Shown here one piece after another: positions 22,903 to 32,507 of a stretch of 64,000 nucleotides of DNA. The position numbers and the translations under genes are program-made. Origin of the DNA: Thamnidium elegans (lineage: Eukaryota > Mucoromycota > Mucoromycetes > Mucorales > Mucoraceae); contig JAIXMG010000029.1 in NCBI GenBank assembly GCA_025201345.1, forward strand, positions 62,001-126,000, given 5' to 3'. The stretch's first letter is position 1. Each line of letters starts with the position of its first letter. Below the pieces are notes generated by a model, which did not search any database, was not told the origin of the DNA, and saw nothing but the letters and a program-made list of their open reading frames with translations.

Positions 22903-24993
22903 ATGCTCGACCTGAATAATAAAGTTGTTTTGCCAAACAAAAAAGAGCTCGAATTCTTTAAACAAAACAACTTGTCTAACTGGAATTTCAAAAATTTTAT
23001 GCAACATTGTCAACTTAAAAATCGCATGTCCTTAAAAATTGATAAAGTAATTAGTCAGTATAAACTATGTCTCAACAACATAAAGCAATGTGTACAAGAC
23101 GACGACGTGAAAAGATATGTCGAAAATCTATCAGAGGAGATCAATGATAAAGTAATGTTAATTATCTTTCCTTTGTAGTATGTAAGATACTAACGTTGTT
23201 CAAAATAGCCCACTGAAGACCAATCAAAAACTACCGTCAACAACTTCCATAATGTCAACTACGGGACTACTACCGTAATGGAAGCACATGGCGCAGTAAC
23301 AGTTGAGCAAAACAACAAGAAAAGAAAAGTTGCTGAGGATTCACAAACATCTTTAACAGAGGCACAATCGAAAGTATCACCAACAACACATTCTGGTCTA
23401 TCTTTATCGCCAGAACATTACGGTCCGTCGCTTTATGATTCGTGGGAAGAAACAGTAAGTATACAATGGCTTTGAAAGAAAAGAATCTGTATCTAATTTC
23501 TATTTTTTTTTACCGCTGATAGGAGAGTGAAGAAGAAATAGTAGTAGAAGAAGATATCGAGATGAATGTCTGGGATATATGGAAGAAAATCCTTGACACT
23601 ATGCAGAGAGATGGTGATATCGATAAGTATAGGTATGCATGAAATTAATTTAGCTCGACATCTATATTGAATATATCGCTTTATTATAGCTTGGAACATT
23701 TAAACATTGTTCAACTTGGAAACAAGCTTGGTTCCAAGATAACACGAGAATATTACCCCAAAAATTTAATCAAAAAAACTGGACTCACACTTGAAGAGAT
23801 ACCTAGCTCATTCGTTGAAGATAATGAATTCTACAATAACATATTTGATACTATTGTGAGTAGAAATATCAACTAACATTGTAAAATAGTGATATCCATT
23901 AACACCCCAAATGGTTGGCAGGCTCTTTCGGATGAGTTTTCCTCAAATGAAGTACTGGTCGAAGCGGCCTCGCTTGTATTTAAGTCAAACAATCCATTCA
24001 TGAAATTTTTTCATACTGTTCTGCAGTCATTGTAAGTCTTTAATCGATCATTCAGATTCTGTAGCGTCTATTTAACTTTCCTAATTATAGCGTCAGTGGG
24101 TTGTTTATTGACGATTGTGATGTTTACAACAACGAAATAAGTTATAACTACTATATTCTATGGCCAATTCTGAACTCGTTATCAAAATCAATTCAGAAGA
24201 CTAAGTTTTCATTGGGTGAAAAGAGATTAGAAGCTGTATCCCAGGAGCTAAAGTTGATCCATAATGACAATCGGCATTTCTATAATGCTGATGGTATCAT
24301 TTCAAACATAGAAAGTGAGATCGAAATAGCAATCTTGGAAACAACAGGCCCCTTACTTCAACAAAATGACCCAAAGGAAACTCAAGATTATATCAAGGCT
24401 GGATACGGCCTTGTCGCCATGCTGCATGTCATCGGGCGAAAGTTCCACTACGGTGATTTTGAAATTTTCAAAAAAATTGGCTCCTTTTTTGTTCAGGCGA
24501 CACGTTTGTATTTTCTCTTTTCTTTAAAGTCATATCCACTAACGTTTTATTTTATGGTGTTTTTCAGCAACAAAGATCAGGATTTGGAGAGCATTTATGC
24601 CAGCAAGCAAGGTTTATGTGATCAGTTGTATTGGTTCAGTCGAAGTGCCAACAGAATCAAAAACGTCAGAGGAAAAATTGAGAAAGTTGATTGATCTATT
24701 TTGGTTCTTAAGAGTAAGATATACTTGATCCATATTTTGACATTTTATTTATCATTAATACCTTTTGCTAGCAACTAATCAACGAATCATATCAAGCCAT
24801 CGATGAGCTACAAGGATCACACATTGATAATATGAAGAAAAAGGCTAGGAAGTTGGAGGGGCACGAAAAAGTAACAAGTTTGTGTGACAACTTCAAAATA
24901 AACACCCTAATCAAATTGCCACAGATTTACATCAAAAAATCAAGTCATTTGCAAATCAATAGCTCACCAATTAGACCAGATAACAGTAGTTAG
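22903..24993 (+). CDS. Orphan 553-aa multi-exon protein carried inside the TIR element
   Basis: Eight exons (22903-23151, 23209-23454, 23523-23632, 23690-23855, 23922-24031, 24091-24503, 24568-24713, 24772-24993) with GT..AG junctions that all keep phase. The N-terminus (MLDLNNKVVLPNKKELEFF) is charged; a basic NKKRKV stretch near residue 115 could be a nuclear localisation signal; an acidic ESEEEIVVEEDIE follows. The C-terminal half is a compact, mostly helical region with GEKRLEAVSQELKLI, YNADGIISNIE, TQDYIKAGYGLVAMLHVIG and IGSFFVQAT. I recognise no catalytic motif. My impression is that such proteins recur in Mucorales genomes as unnamed multicopy families, which needs a search. It is not a known transposase. 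Confidence 0.75.
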
Positions 24994-25469
24994 ATAATTA
25001 GGGCATATCTATCGCTAGTTTTTCATTAAAATAACATAGTCTACTATATGCGCTTTATACTTGGAATATTTCGAAGTTATTTAATTAAAACATACACGTT
25101 AACTTGTAGACCAAGTAGGGATAAATGGATTTACATGTAACAAATATTTGTTATTTCGATACTGGAGTTAAAAAAAGGTTTTCTGTTATATAACAAATAC
25201 AAACATCTTTATTTATTATATACCATCAAAACGAGTATTCTCAAGACAATTAAGAGTGGCGGAAGCCATACAGAAAGTAAGATCAATATTGCAGTAGTTG
25301 AAGCTAAATACAAAAGATATTGCTATGCAAAGGCGAGAAGGAAACTAACTTGTCACTACAGAATTGCAGATACTGAACAATTAGAAAAAATAGTTAACAC
25401 ATTATATTGTTACCGGATTTTGAGTTTTTTTTTTTAAAGCCAAACAAGTTTCATCAGATGTATGTAATA

Positions 25470-25643
25470 GACAATATTAATCCAATAACCACCGATCAGA
25501 TTAACTGAAGAGCTAGTGTCGAGTCTGGAAAGACTCCAAGTTCAGAGGATTAAGCAGACGCGGGAGTTCCTATCTTCCAAAGTTCCTAAATAGGCTTGCC
25601 GGGTTCGTCAGGGAGCAATGCATGCTCCCTCAAGTCATTGGTC
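25470..25643 (+). repeat. 174-bp hairpin-rich direct repeat, copy 1
   Basis: Nearly identical to 25674-25847 (period 204, three substitutions noticed). Internal pairings: GAGTCT-GGAA-AGACTC at 25521-25536, AGGGAGCA-ATGCA-TGCTCCCT at 25610-25630, TTAATCC near 25477 with GGATTAA near 25548, and the outer CCAATAAC with GTCATTGG. It is much richer in G+C than its surroundings, and its nested pairing suggests a structured RNA or a hairpin DNA unit. Confidence 0.85.
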
Positions 25644-25673
25644 TACTACTCATCCGATGAAAGCCAAAACAAT

Positions 25674-25847
25674 GACAATATTAATCCAATAACCACCGAT
25701 CAGATTAACTGAAGAGCTAGTGTCGAGTCTGGAAAGACTCCAAGTTCAGAGGATTAAGCAGACACGGGAGTTCCTATCTTCCAAAGTTCCTAGATAGGCT
25801 TGCCGGGTTCGTCAGGGAGCAACGCATGCTCCCTCAAGTCATTGGTC
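25674..25847 (+). repeat. 174-bp hairpin-rich direct repeat, copy 2
   Basis: Second copy, separated from the first by 30 bp. The substitutions seen (acgcgg to acacgg, ctaaat to ctagat, caatgc to caacgc) leave both hairpin stems intact; the last falls in the loop of the larger hairpin. Confidence 0.85.
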
Positions 25848-26043
25848 ATTGTAGGCTAAGAAAGATAAAAAAAAAATGCAAATGGAGGCTTGAGTAATAA
25901 TATTAAAAGAGCATCACGATAAGTATGACGTATCAAATTATTATCCAATCAAAGCCCGAAGTACAGCAAAGCGAGTGCGGATAAATACATAGTAACGCTA
26001 ATTTGAGTTAGCCCAAAACGACAGTAAAATTTCATAAACGACA

Positions 26044-26092
26044 GTTAGCGCCATTTATTTTTCAAAACGAACAAAATTTACCAGCCGCACTG
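26044..26092 (-). repeat. Right terminal inverted repeat
   Basis: The reverse complement begins CAGTGCGGCTGGTAAATTTT and matches the left repeat. TA follows at 26093-26094. It lies 75 bp upstream of the GT34 start codon. Confidence 0.9.
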
Positions 26093-26167
26093 TACAGCTC
26101 TTAATTACATACCAATTTATATTTTAGTTCTTTTTTCTTTGTTTATATTTTTTACAAATAAAAAAAT

Positions 26168-27610
26168 ATGACACTTGATATTGGAAACAAGTTGAGTAAA
26201 CGACTAGTGGTTGGACTTGGCTTATTTGTGATTTTTTGTCTTGTTTCGTTTAATGCCAACTACTTATACCGAGATGAACCCTTAATGTCGTTGGAATCTC
26301 AAGACCAACATACTTATTTGGTGGTGATTGGGTCTCCTGTCAATTTTGAGTCTCGAAGAAACCTGGTTCGTTCCAGTTATTTTGGTATCCATGACAACCT
26401 GGAGCCTATTTCTGCTGCTGAACAGTCGATTGAATATGCTTTCTGTATTTATGGAGAGCCTACACGACCCAATACGCCTGAACGAAGAGCGTTTGAAACC
26501 GAAAAAATGGAATACAACGATATCTATTCATGGGATCCTTCGATCCAGTTTAATCAAGAGAATGTATTTGATTGGATTAAAAAAAAGAAGAAACAGTATG
26601 ATTTTGTTATCATACAAGATATCCATAGTTTTATACCATTGGACAAACTTGTCAAAAAGATTGAATCTGGACAAGTAGATAAGGCTGTTTATTGGGGTGA
26701 TAGTGAACAGGGATTGGTGATTGGATCAGAAGCACAAACAGATATAAAGAAGGGCTCGTTTGGTAGTCAAGTATGGCAAAATAGTATAGAGTCTACTGAT
26801 TTGAATAGTATACTAGTAACCTATGTATACCAAGATCAAGATTTTAAAGTACTAGTAAATGCTTTTGGGGCCAAACCGGTTACCATGACGAAAATGGTAT
26901 CAAGAAAAGCAATTGTTACATCATCTTATATCTATGACAAATGCATGGAGCCTAGTGCAACCAAGGCATCCTTAAATAAAAGGGATTATGCAGATAAGCA
27001 TGGTTATGTATTTATTGGTAGGTCACGTGAGTTTGGTCAACAAGCGCTACGCGCAGATCAACGTAGAACTGTTTGGGGTAAAATTGATGTCATTGAAAAA
27101 GTGTTACCGAAATTTGAATGGATTCTGTGGTTAGATATGGATGCAGTTATAATGAATCCTAACCAAACGATTGAAGAACTTATGAGTAGATTAAAGACAG
27201 AGTATTATAGTGGTACAGAATCCGAATTTGAAGAGAATATTGACTTTATTATTGTTCGTCCTGGTACAGATAAAATGATTAATGCAGGAGTATTTTTAAT
27301 CAAGAATACCAGTTGGTCGTTTAAATTCTTGAGAGAGATTCAAGAAAAGGAAGAATGGTATAGACAAGGTCCTTCTTATGAACAAGGTGCAATGTGGGAT
27401 GTCATGCGACAACAAGATAATATAAAACATACGCTTTATTTAGATAGAGAAAATCATATATTCAATACATTTCCAAAATTCTATCAACACAATGATTTTA
27501 TTGTACATTTTGCGCCAGACAAGTGTCCAAACGCGGCTACTTTGAAAGGCTTGGCAGCAGCTGATAGAATTAACCAAGGTCAAAAAGTTACTTCCATACA
27601 ATTACTTTAA
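26168..27610 (+). CDS. Golgi glycosyltransferase, GT34 (Gma12/Mnn10) type with GT31-like N-terminal region
   Basis: A single exon of 480 aa. A short cytoplasmic tail and one membrane helix (LVVGLGLFVIFCLVSF, residues 14-29) give the type II topology of Golgi transferases. The C-terminal half carries the GT34 block: CMEPSATKASLNKRDYADKH, KIDVIEKVLPKFEWILWLD, the DMD metal-binding motif in WLDMDAVIMNP, INAGVFLIKN and QGAMWDVM. Gma12/Mnn10 enzymes add galactose or mannose from nucleotide sugars. The region before it (YLVVIGSPVNFESRRNLVRS, then DFVIIQDIHSFIPLDKLVKK) looks like a beta-1,3-galactosyltransferase (GT31) domain whose DDD motif is replaced by QDI, so it is probably inactive. The promoter must be short or overlap the transposable element. 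Confidence 0.85.
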   Translation: MTLDIGNKLSKRLVVGLGLFVIFCLVSFNANYLYRDEPLMSLESQDQHTYLVVIGSPVNFESRRNLVRSSYFGIHDNLEPISAAEQSIEYAFCIYGEPTRPNTPERRAFETEKMEYNDIYSWDPSIQFNQENVFDWIKKKKKQYDFVIIQDIHSFIPLDKLVKKIESGQVDKAVYWGDSEQGLVIGSEAQTDIKKGSFGSQVWQNSIESTDLNSILVTYVYQDQDFKVLVNAFGAKPVTMTKMVSRKAIVTSSYIYDKCMEPSATKASLNKRDYADKHGYVFIGRSREFGQQALRADQRRTVWGKIDVIEKVLPKFEWILWLDMDAVIMNPNQTIEELMSRLKTEYYSGTESEFEENIDFIIVRPGTDKMINAGVFLIKNTSWSFKFLREIQEKEEWYRQGPSYEQGAMWDVMRQQDNIKHTLYLDRENHIFNTFPKFYQHNDFIVHFAPDKCPNAATLKGLAAADRINQGQKVTSIQLL

Positions 27611-27765
27611 AAGACAGACCCAATGAGAATAACATATAGCGGGATAAATATTTTTTTTTACATCATACAAGACATTATTCGGCGTATATATTTTTTTAAA
27701 GTTTCCTTTTTTTTTTTCTTTTTCCTCTTCTTTTATATTTTTTATATATAAAAACTAATAATAAA

Positions 27766-28404
27766 ATGTAAACATATATTCATATATTCATATACATAAA
27801 CATACACAACATAGATATTAACTTTATATTATATATTAGGTCTGAACCTTATGACCCTTATATTCCCAACGCACAACGCGGTGCTGAAGGTGCCGGTGGT
27901 AACAATAAGACGGCTCAAGTACAACAACAAGTAGATGAAGTTGTCAACATCATGCAAGAAAATATTGATAAAGCCATGCAAAGAGGTGAAAGATTAGACG
28001 ATCTCCGAGGAAAAACAGGTAACAAGGAAATATTTTTTTTTCACTTTCTTTCTTTTCTTTCTTTGTACTCATATATTATTTCTATATAATAGAGGACTTA
28101 CAAGCTACAGCTGGTCACTTTCGTCGTGGCGCTAACCAAGTGAGAAAGAGAATGTGGTGGAAGGATTTAAAATGGAAGATTATTATTGCTATTACTATCT
28201 TGGTTATTCTCGGTATCATTATTGGTAAGTTTTGTCTGTGATACTCATAAAAAAATAAAAAAAACTAACCTTTTTATCTATAATAATATTCACCAGGTTC
28301 TATTGTGGGAACACAGGTAAAAAAAAAAATGAATGAGGCTCAGATTTATAAAATACTAACTAAAATATCCAATGTAGACAAAGACCAACGAACCAAGCGC
28401 ATAA
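27766..28404 (+). CDS. R-SNARE synaptobrevin/VAMP (Snc1-like)
   Basis: Five exons (27766-27767, 27840-28018, 28093-28224, 28297-28316, 28378-28404) give 119 aa. The first coding exon is only the AT of the start codon; the intron begins GTAAAC and ends atattag, and the G of ATG starts exon 2 (M-SEPYDPYIPNAQ). The SNARE motif QVQQQVDEVVNIMQENIDKA continues with MQRGERLDDL, whose arginine is the zero-layer residue. The WWKDLKWK juxtamembrane box and the membrane helix IIIAITILVILGIIIGSIV follow. Family members drive fusion of Golgi-derived vesicles with the plasma membrane. Length and layout match fungal Snc proteins. Confidence 0.92.
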
Positions 28405-28495
28405 TTCCTTTTATTCCTTTTTTTTCTCTATAAAAAATAAGCAAAAAAAAAACCATCTATTTATCTATACATTTATTATTATTAATTTATATAAG

Positions 28496-29732
28496 TTATA
28501 ATTCTCCATTTTCATTCATTTGTCGTTCGATAGTTTCGTGTCTAAAGTTATAAGCATCTGCAATAACCTTTATATAAACAAATGTAAGTTATCAACAACA
28601 AAGAGAAAAGGCGCATTACATTGAGTTACATACCATTTCCATGTTTAAAAGCGGTAAACGGAGTAGCATAGTTCTAATCTCGGATTGTTCTAAATCCTCA
28701 AGTGCTTCTTTAGCACAAAGCAAAATAGCTATATTCATATATATAAGTATTTAATAAAAGAAAACCCATTGTTTACTTACAGAGACAAACAAAAGGATGA
28801 AATGCAAAAGGATCCGTCATGGCAAAGTAAGAATCTAACAAAATAAATATCAGTAACTAGGGGAATAATTTACATGAATATATATATATTACCCCATAAC
28901 CGAACAAGGTTTTCAAATCTCATTTCTTTAGCCAACAAATTTTGTAACCATGAAGTTGACCATTCATTAATATCTACCTCTTCGTCATCAAAGTAACTAC
29001 AACTACAGCAAATGATGAATTTTTTTTTTTTAGCTTAGTAATATATAAACTTACAGCTCCGGTAATCCACATCTAAACAAGGTCATAAACCGAGCTACTT
29101 GTTCTTTAAGACTAACATTAAGATTATACTCTTCCATTGCCTGCATAAGTCTTTCAAAGCAAAAGAATGCGTCACATTCAGTATCCATGACATAAATAAA
29201 GGGAGCACAAAGAGGTACCAAACTAGAGGTATACTCAGCATCACGATTGGTATTTAAATAAGCCAAAATAATATTAACAAAGGCTTGAACATAATCTTTG
29301 CCTTCAACCTCAGGAACTCTTCTTTGATACCTTGCTACCTCACCTCTAATCCTTTTTGCTATTTCGCTATCTTCTTTATCAATTTGATCATACTCTTCAC
29401 TTCTAGCTTTACCAGAGCTTAATTCTTTTGCTATCAACAAAAGCTTTTTTTTTTAGAGTACAACTCTTATGTATAAATATATATATAATAAAAGAGGGCT
29501 TACAACGATCAGCTTGTTGTACACCTAAAAGGTATTTCCAAACCTCCTATTAAGAGTTAATCAACGAATGAGTAACTCCCCACCCCCAAAGTTATTGACT
29601 TACACCACGTATTTGGTCCGGTACTCCGTGTCTCGCTAATATACGTAATCTTTCCAAGTCAACATATACTTCAGATTGTAGAATCTCTTGAAAGTCGTTT
29701 AAGTAAGATAGTTCTTCTTCATCATGATTCAT
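28496..29732 (-). CDS. TBC-domain Rab GTPase-activating protein
   Basis: About seven exons giving roughly 290 aa. The start reads MNHDEEELSYLNDFQEIL. TBC landmarks follow in order: LARHGVPDQIRG plus VWKYLLGV (motif A), IAKRIRGEVARYQRR (motif B, arginine finger in I-x2-E-x2-R with E in place of the usual D), KDYVQAFVNIILAYL (glutamine finger, with A in place of the usual G), CDAFFCFERLMQAM, then EEVDINEWSTSWLQNLLAKE and NLVRLWDSYFA. Both fingers are present, so activity is plausible. The target Rab is unknown. The stop codon lies 91 bp from the VAMP stop; the genes are convergent. The protein is little more than a bare TBC domain. Confidence 0.8.
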
Positions 29733-30607
29733 ACTTGAAAAAAAAAAAATCAACCGAAAAAAAAAAAAGAACTGAAAAGAGAAAGTTACAAGAAAAAAAT
29801 AAAAAAAAAAAAAAAACTTCCCCCATGGCCTGGAACAAAAAAAATAATTGAAAAACGAATCTCCTACTTAATTCCTCACTCTTTTTCTCTCTTGTTCATA
29901 CTTTTTTTTTTCATTTTAAAAGAAAAAAGACTTTATGATTGATGCAAAAAGAAAGAAAGAGAAAGTGAGAAAATCATGTGCGACGTACACACATAAAAAA
30001 ATAATGAAATACTATCAAGACAATGTCAATCATCTTGCTTACTTTGTAAAACAATAGAAATAAACACAGGATAAACTATATAATCTTCTTGTTAATGTAT
30101 ATTAAATTCCTCCCTAAATTCTGTACAACTTAACCCTAAGAGCCTTTTTTTGTACTCTATCAATCGTTGCAAATCTCTGTTTACGATTTTTCTCCTGTAA
30201 ACAAAACCGATCATCCCCAGATGACCCTAAATAATAATGTACTTACACAGGCTTAGAACTTAGACTCTGAATATAATTATACTACGGGTGTACTACACAC
30301 TAGTATTTTAATCAGCCTGGTCGTATACTACCAAGAAATTACAATTGCTCGTTACTGATTTTTTATGATGATCATTTATGCAGTACTTGGATTTGTATAA
30401 ATAAAGCGCCTACAGAAGTGGAGTAGCGTAATTAGAAATAGTGTGGCATCTCTCAACTAGAATTTTTCACAGCAAATTAGCTTTGGTTGTATTTTTTTAT
30501 TTTAAAAAACAGAGAATACAATATTCGTTTAGTTAAATTCATTAGTTTGTATAATATACATACACACACTAGAAAAAAAAGCCTAGAGACAGCGTACTGT
30601 ATTTAAA

Positions 30608-30644
<37 letters not shown>

Positions 30645-32507
30645 ACAAAGAAAAAAAGAAAAAAAGAATAAATCAAGGAAACCAGTAGTATCCTATGGCA
30701 ACCATTTGGTTACCAAGTACTAAAAATAAACTTTTTTTTTCCGTTTTTTTTTCCTTCCCAGGTATTTTTTTTTAGATTTTGAGAAATATAAAGGGGCTTT
30801 GCATAACAGCAAACTATTGAAACAAAGTCACATTGTAACCCTTCACCTTACTACTGCTATATATTACTAGAGGAATAAACTTAACTCTATATTATATGGT
30901 CGCTTGCTGAAGAATAACCTTATTGTTTAATATACATACATTGCAGTATGAAAATAAATAGGTGGTACCAAATGGGGCTGATTATACTACAGGAATAACA
31001 GATGTAGATTATTGGAGCGCAATTCTTTTAATACCTGCAAATAGCTGAAAAGAGTCAAACAGGCCTGCGGTTAAAAAGGCATGGCTTCGGCTATGATCTA
31101 TTTAAAATAGAGATCACAAGAAATGCAGGTTCTACTTTGACATATAAAATGAAACAAATTTTAATACACTAGCCATTAACCTTGTGTGTTAGTTTATAAT
31201 AGAGTGAAACAAAAACTCTTCTTAATTTTGACATTTTTGCTGTTAGTAACCCCCCTTTGGTTCTACTTAGCCCTCGGTCTGTTGATCTGTATATTATTCT
31301 ACACATACAGACTCTATTTAGTTATTATATAAGAGTTTTTGAAGGGTATACGATCTACATGATCACCTGCCAAATGTCGTTTTCATGAGAATCTCTGGTT
31401 ATTGATCGCAATAAAAGGATATATACAAATAAAGTACAAACCTAAATTTTTTGTTCCTTTCTAAGGGTTCGACTAAACCCATATTATTAAGAAGGCTCTA
31501 CTTCATCTCAAATTGTAAGAGCAATATAGCCGCTTTCGATAATCACATCAATATGATTCGATACACTCTAGAATATATCGATAACTCTCGATATCTTATT
31601 TGCAACTAAACCTGATAACAATTAAAGCAAGTTAAACACTTCTAATCATGAAAGAGATAAATTTGTTATCGTGTAACCACCTGAAAAGGCACACTTTTTT
31701 GTCGCTGGTTTCTTCTTTTCTGGGGTACAAAAAAAAAAGAATCTCGCCTGCCAACGAAAATATACTGCAATAAAAAAAAAGTCACGGTATTTGTTACTTT
31801 AGGTACTCATAGACATCAGTCCCATATGTCTTCTTCACAACTACTATACAAAAAGAAGTATTGAATATTCTCTCTTTATTTTTAAAATTAAAGGAATATC
31901 CTTTTTGGATTACTAAAATATTGGTACCGTTAAAATATTATGCCGACGGTGATAAATTGCAGCATAAAGAGATGAAACACAGATTAGATGACTGTCAACT
32001 TGAATACACCAATATACATGCCCTATTTTTGATCGTATAATAAAAGTTCTAGTTTGCTTAAAATATAAATATGTATATTAACATTTAAAAGTTATAATGC
32101 TTTTCATTTTAACTATGTTTGCGACATGCACTGCACAAGTATTCTTGCACTCGCATGATCAACGTTTTTGTGTGTATGGCCTTGTATTAAAAAGATACCA
32201 AAAAAAAAAAAAAAACTCCCCTTTTTTTTTTCAAAAGATAGAATTTCTAGTATACATCTCGAGTCATAAATTTTAGATTCAAAAATTTTTGATTGGAATT
32301 TGTTTTGAAATTTTTTATTATAATTGGACTTGTTAAGCAGAAATTTACTTGGTGTACACCCATTAGCAAGAAGCTATTAACAATGATATCATTTTCATTT
32401 TAAACCAATTAAAAGAAGTAAGAAGTGTACTTTTTTATAAAGGGGGATAAAGTTTTTTTCTCCTTCTCCCTCCTTACCTCCATTTTTTTTTTTTTTACAT
32501 TTTCATT
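29733..32507. other. 2.8-kb intergenic region
   Basis: No gene that I can support. It contains a 26-bp or longer A-tract near 30611, many shorter A/T runs and ordinary AT-rich sequence. No long open frame and no tRNA were seen. Confidence 0.6.

Larger units (their letters stand above)
24994..26043. other. 3' non-coding part of the TIR element
   Basis: About 1 kb inside the element with no open gene. It contains the two 174-bp repeats listed separately and otherwise AT-rich sequence up to the right inverted repeat. Confidence 0.6.
22210..26092. mobile_element. TA-flanked terminal-inverted-repeat element with a cargo-like gene
   Basis: Imperfect 50-bp terminal inverted repeats at 22210-22259 and 26044-26092 both read CAGTGCGGCTGGTAAATTTT from the outside inwards, and differ by two substitutions and one indel. 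Each end is flanked by TA (22208-22209 and 26093-26094). A CAGT terminus with a TA target duplication is the pattern of Tc1/mariner DNA transposons. The 3.88-kb interior holds a truncated open frame (22427-22735), an apparently intact eight-exon gene (22903-24993) and a duplicated 174-bp repeat. I see no DDE/D transposase catalytic domain, so it is either non-autonomous or mobilised by an unfamiliar enzyme. It lies between ELP4 and a GT34 gene, and neither is interrupted. Confidence 0.75.

Noticed and set aside
25601..25615. gggttcgtc in the 174-bp repeat resembling a tRNA T-loop
   Set aside because: No T-stem pairing and no cloverleaf; it belongs to a different folded unit.
31451..31480. gggttcgactaaaccc resembling a tRNA T-arm
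   Set aside because: Upstream 60 bases are A/T runs with no A box or anticodon arm.
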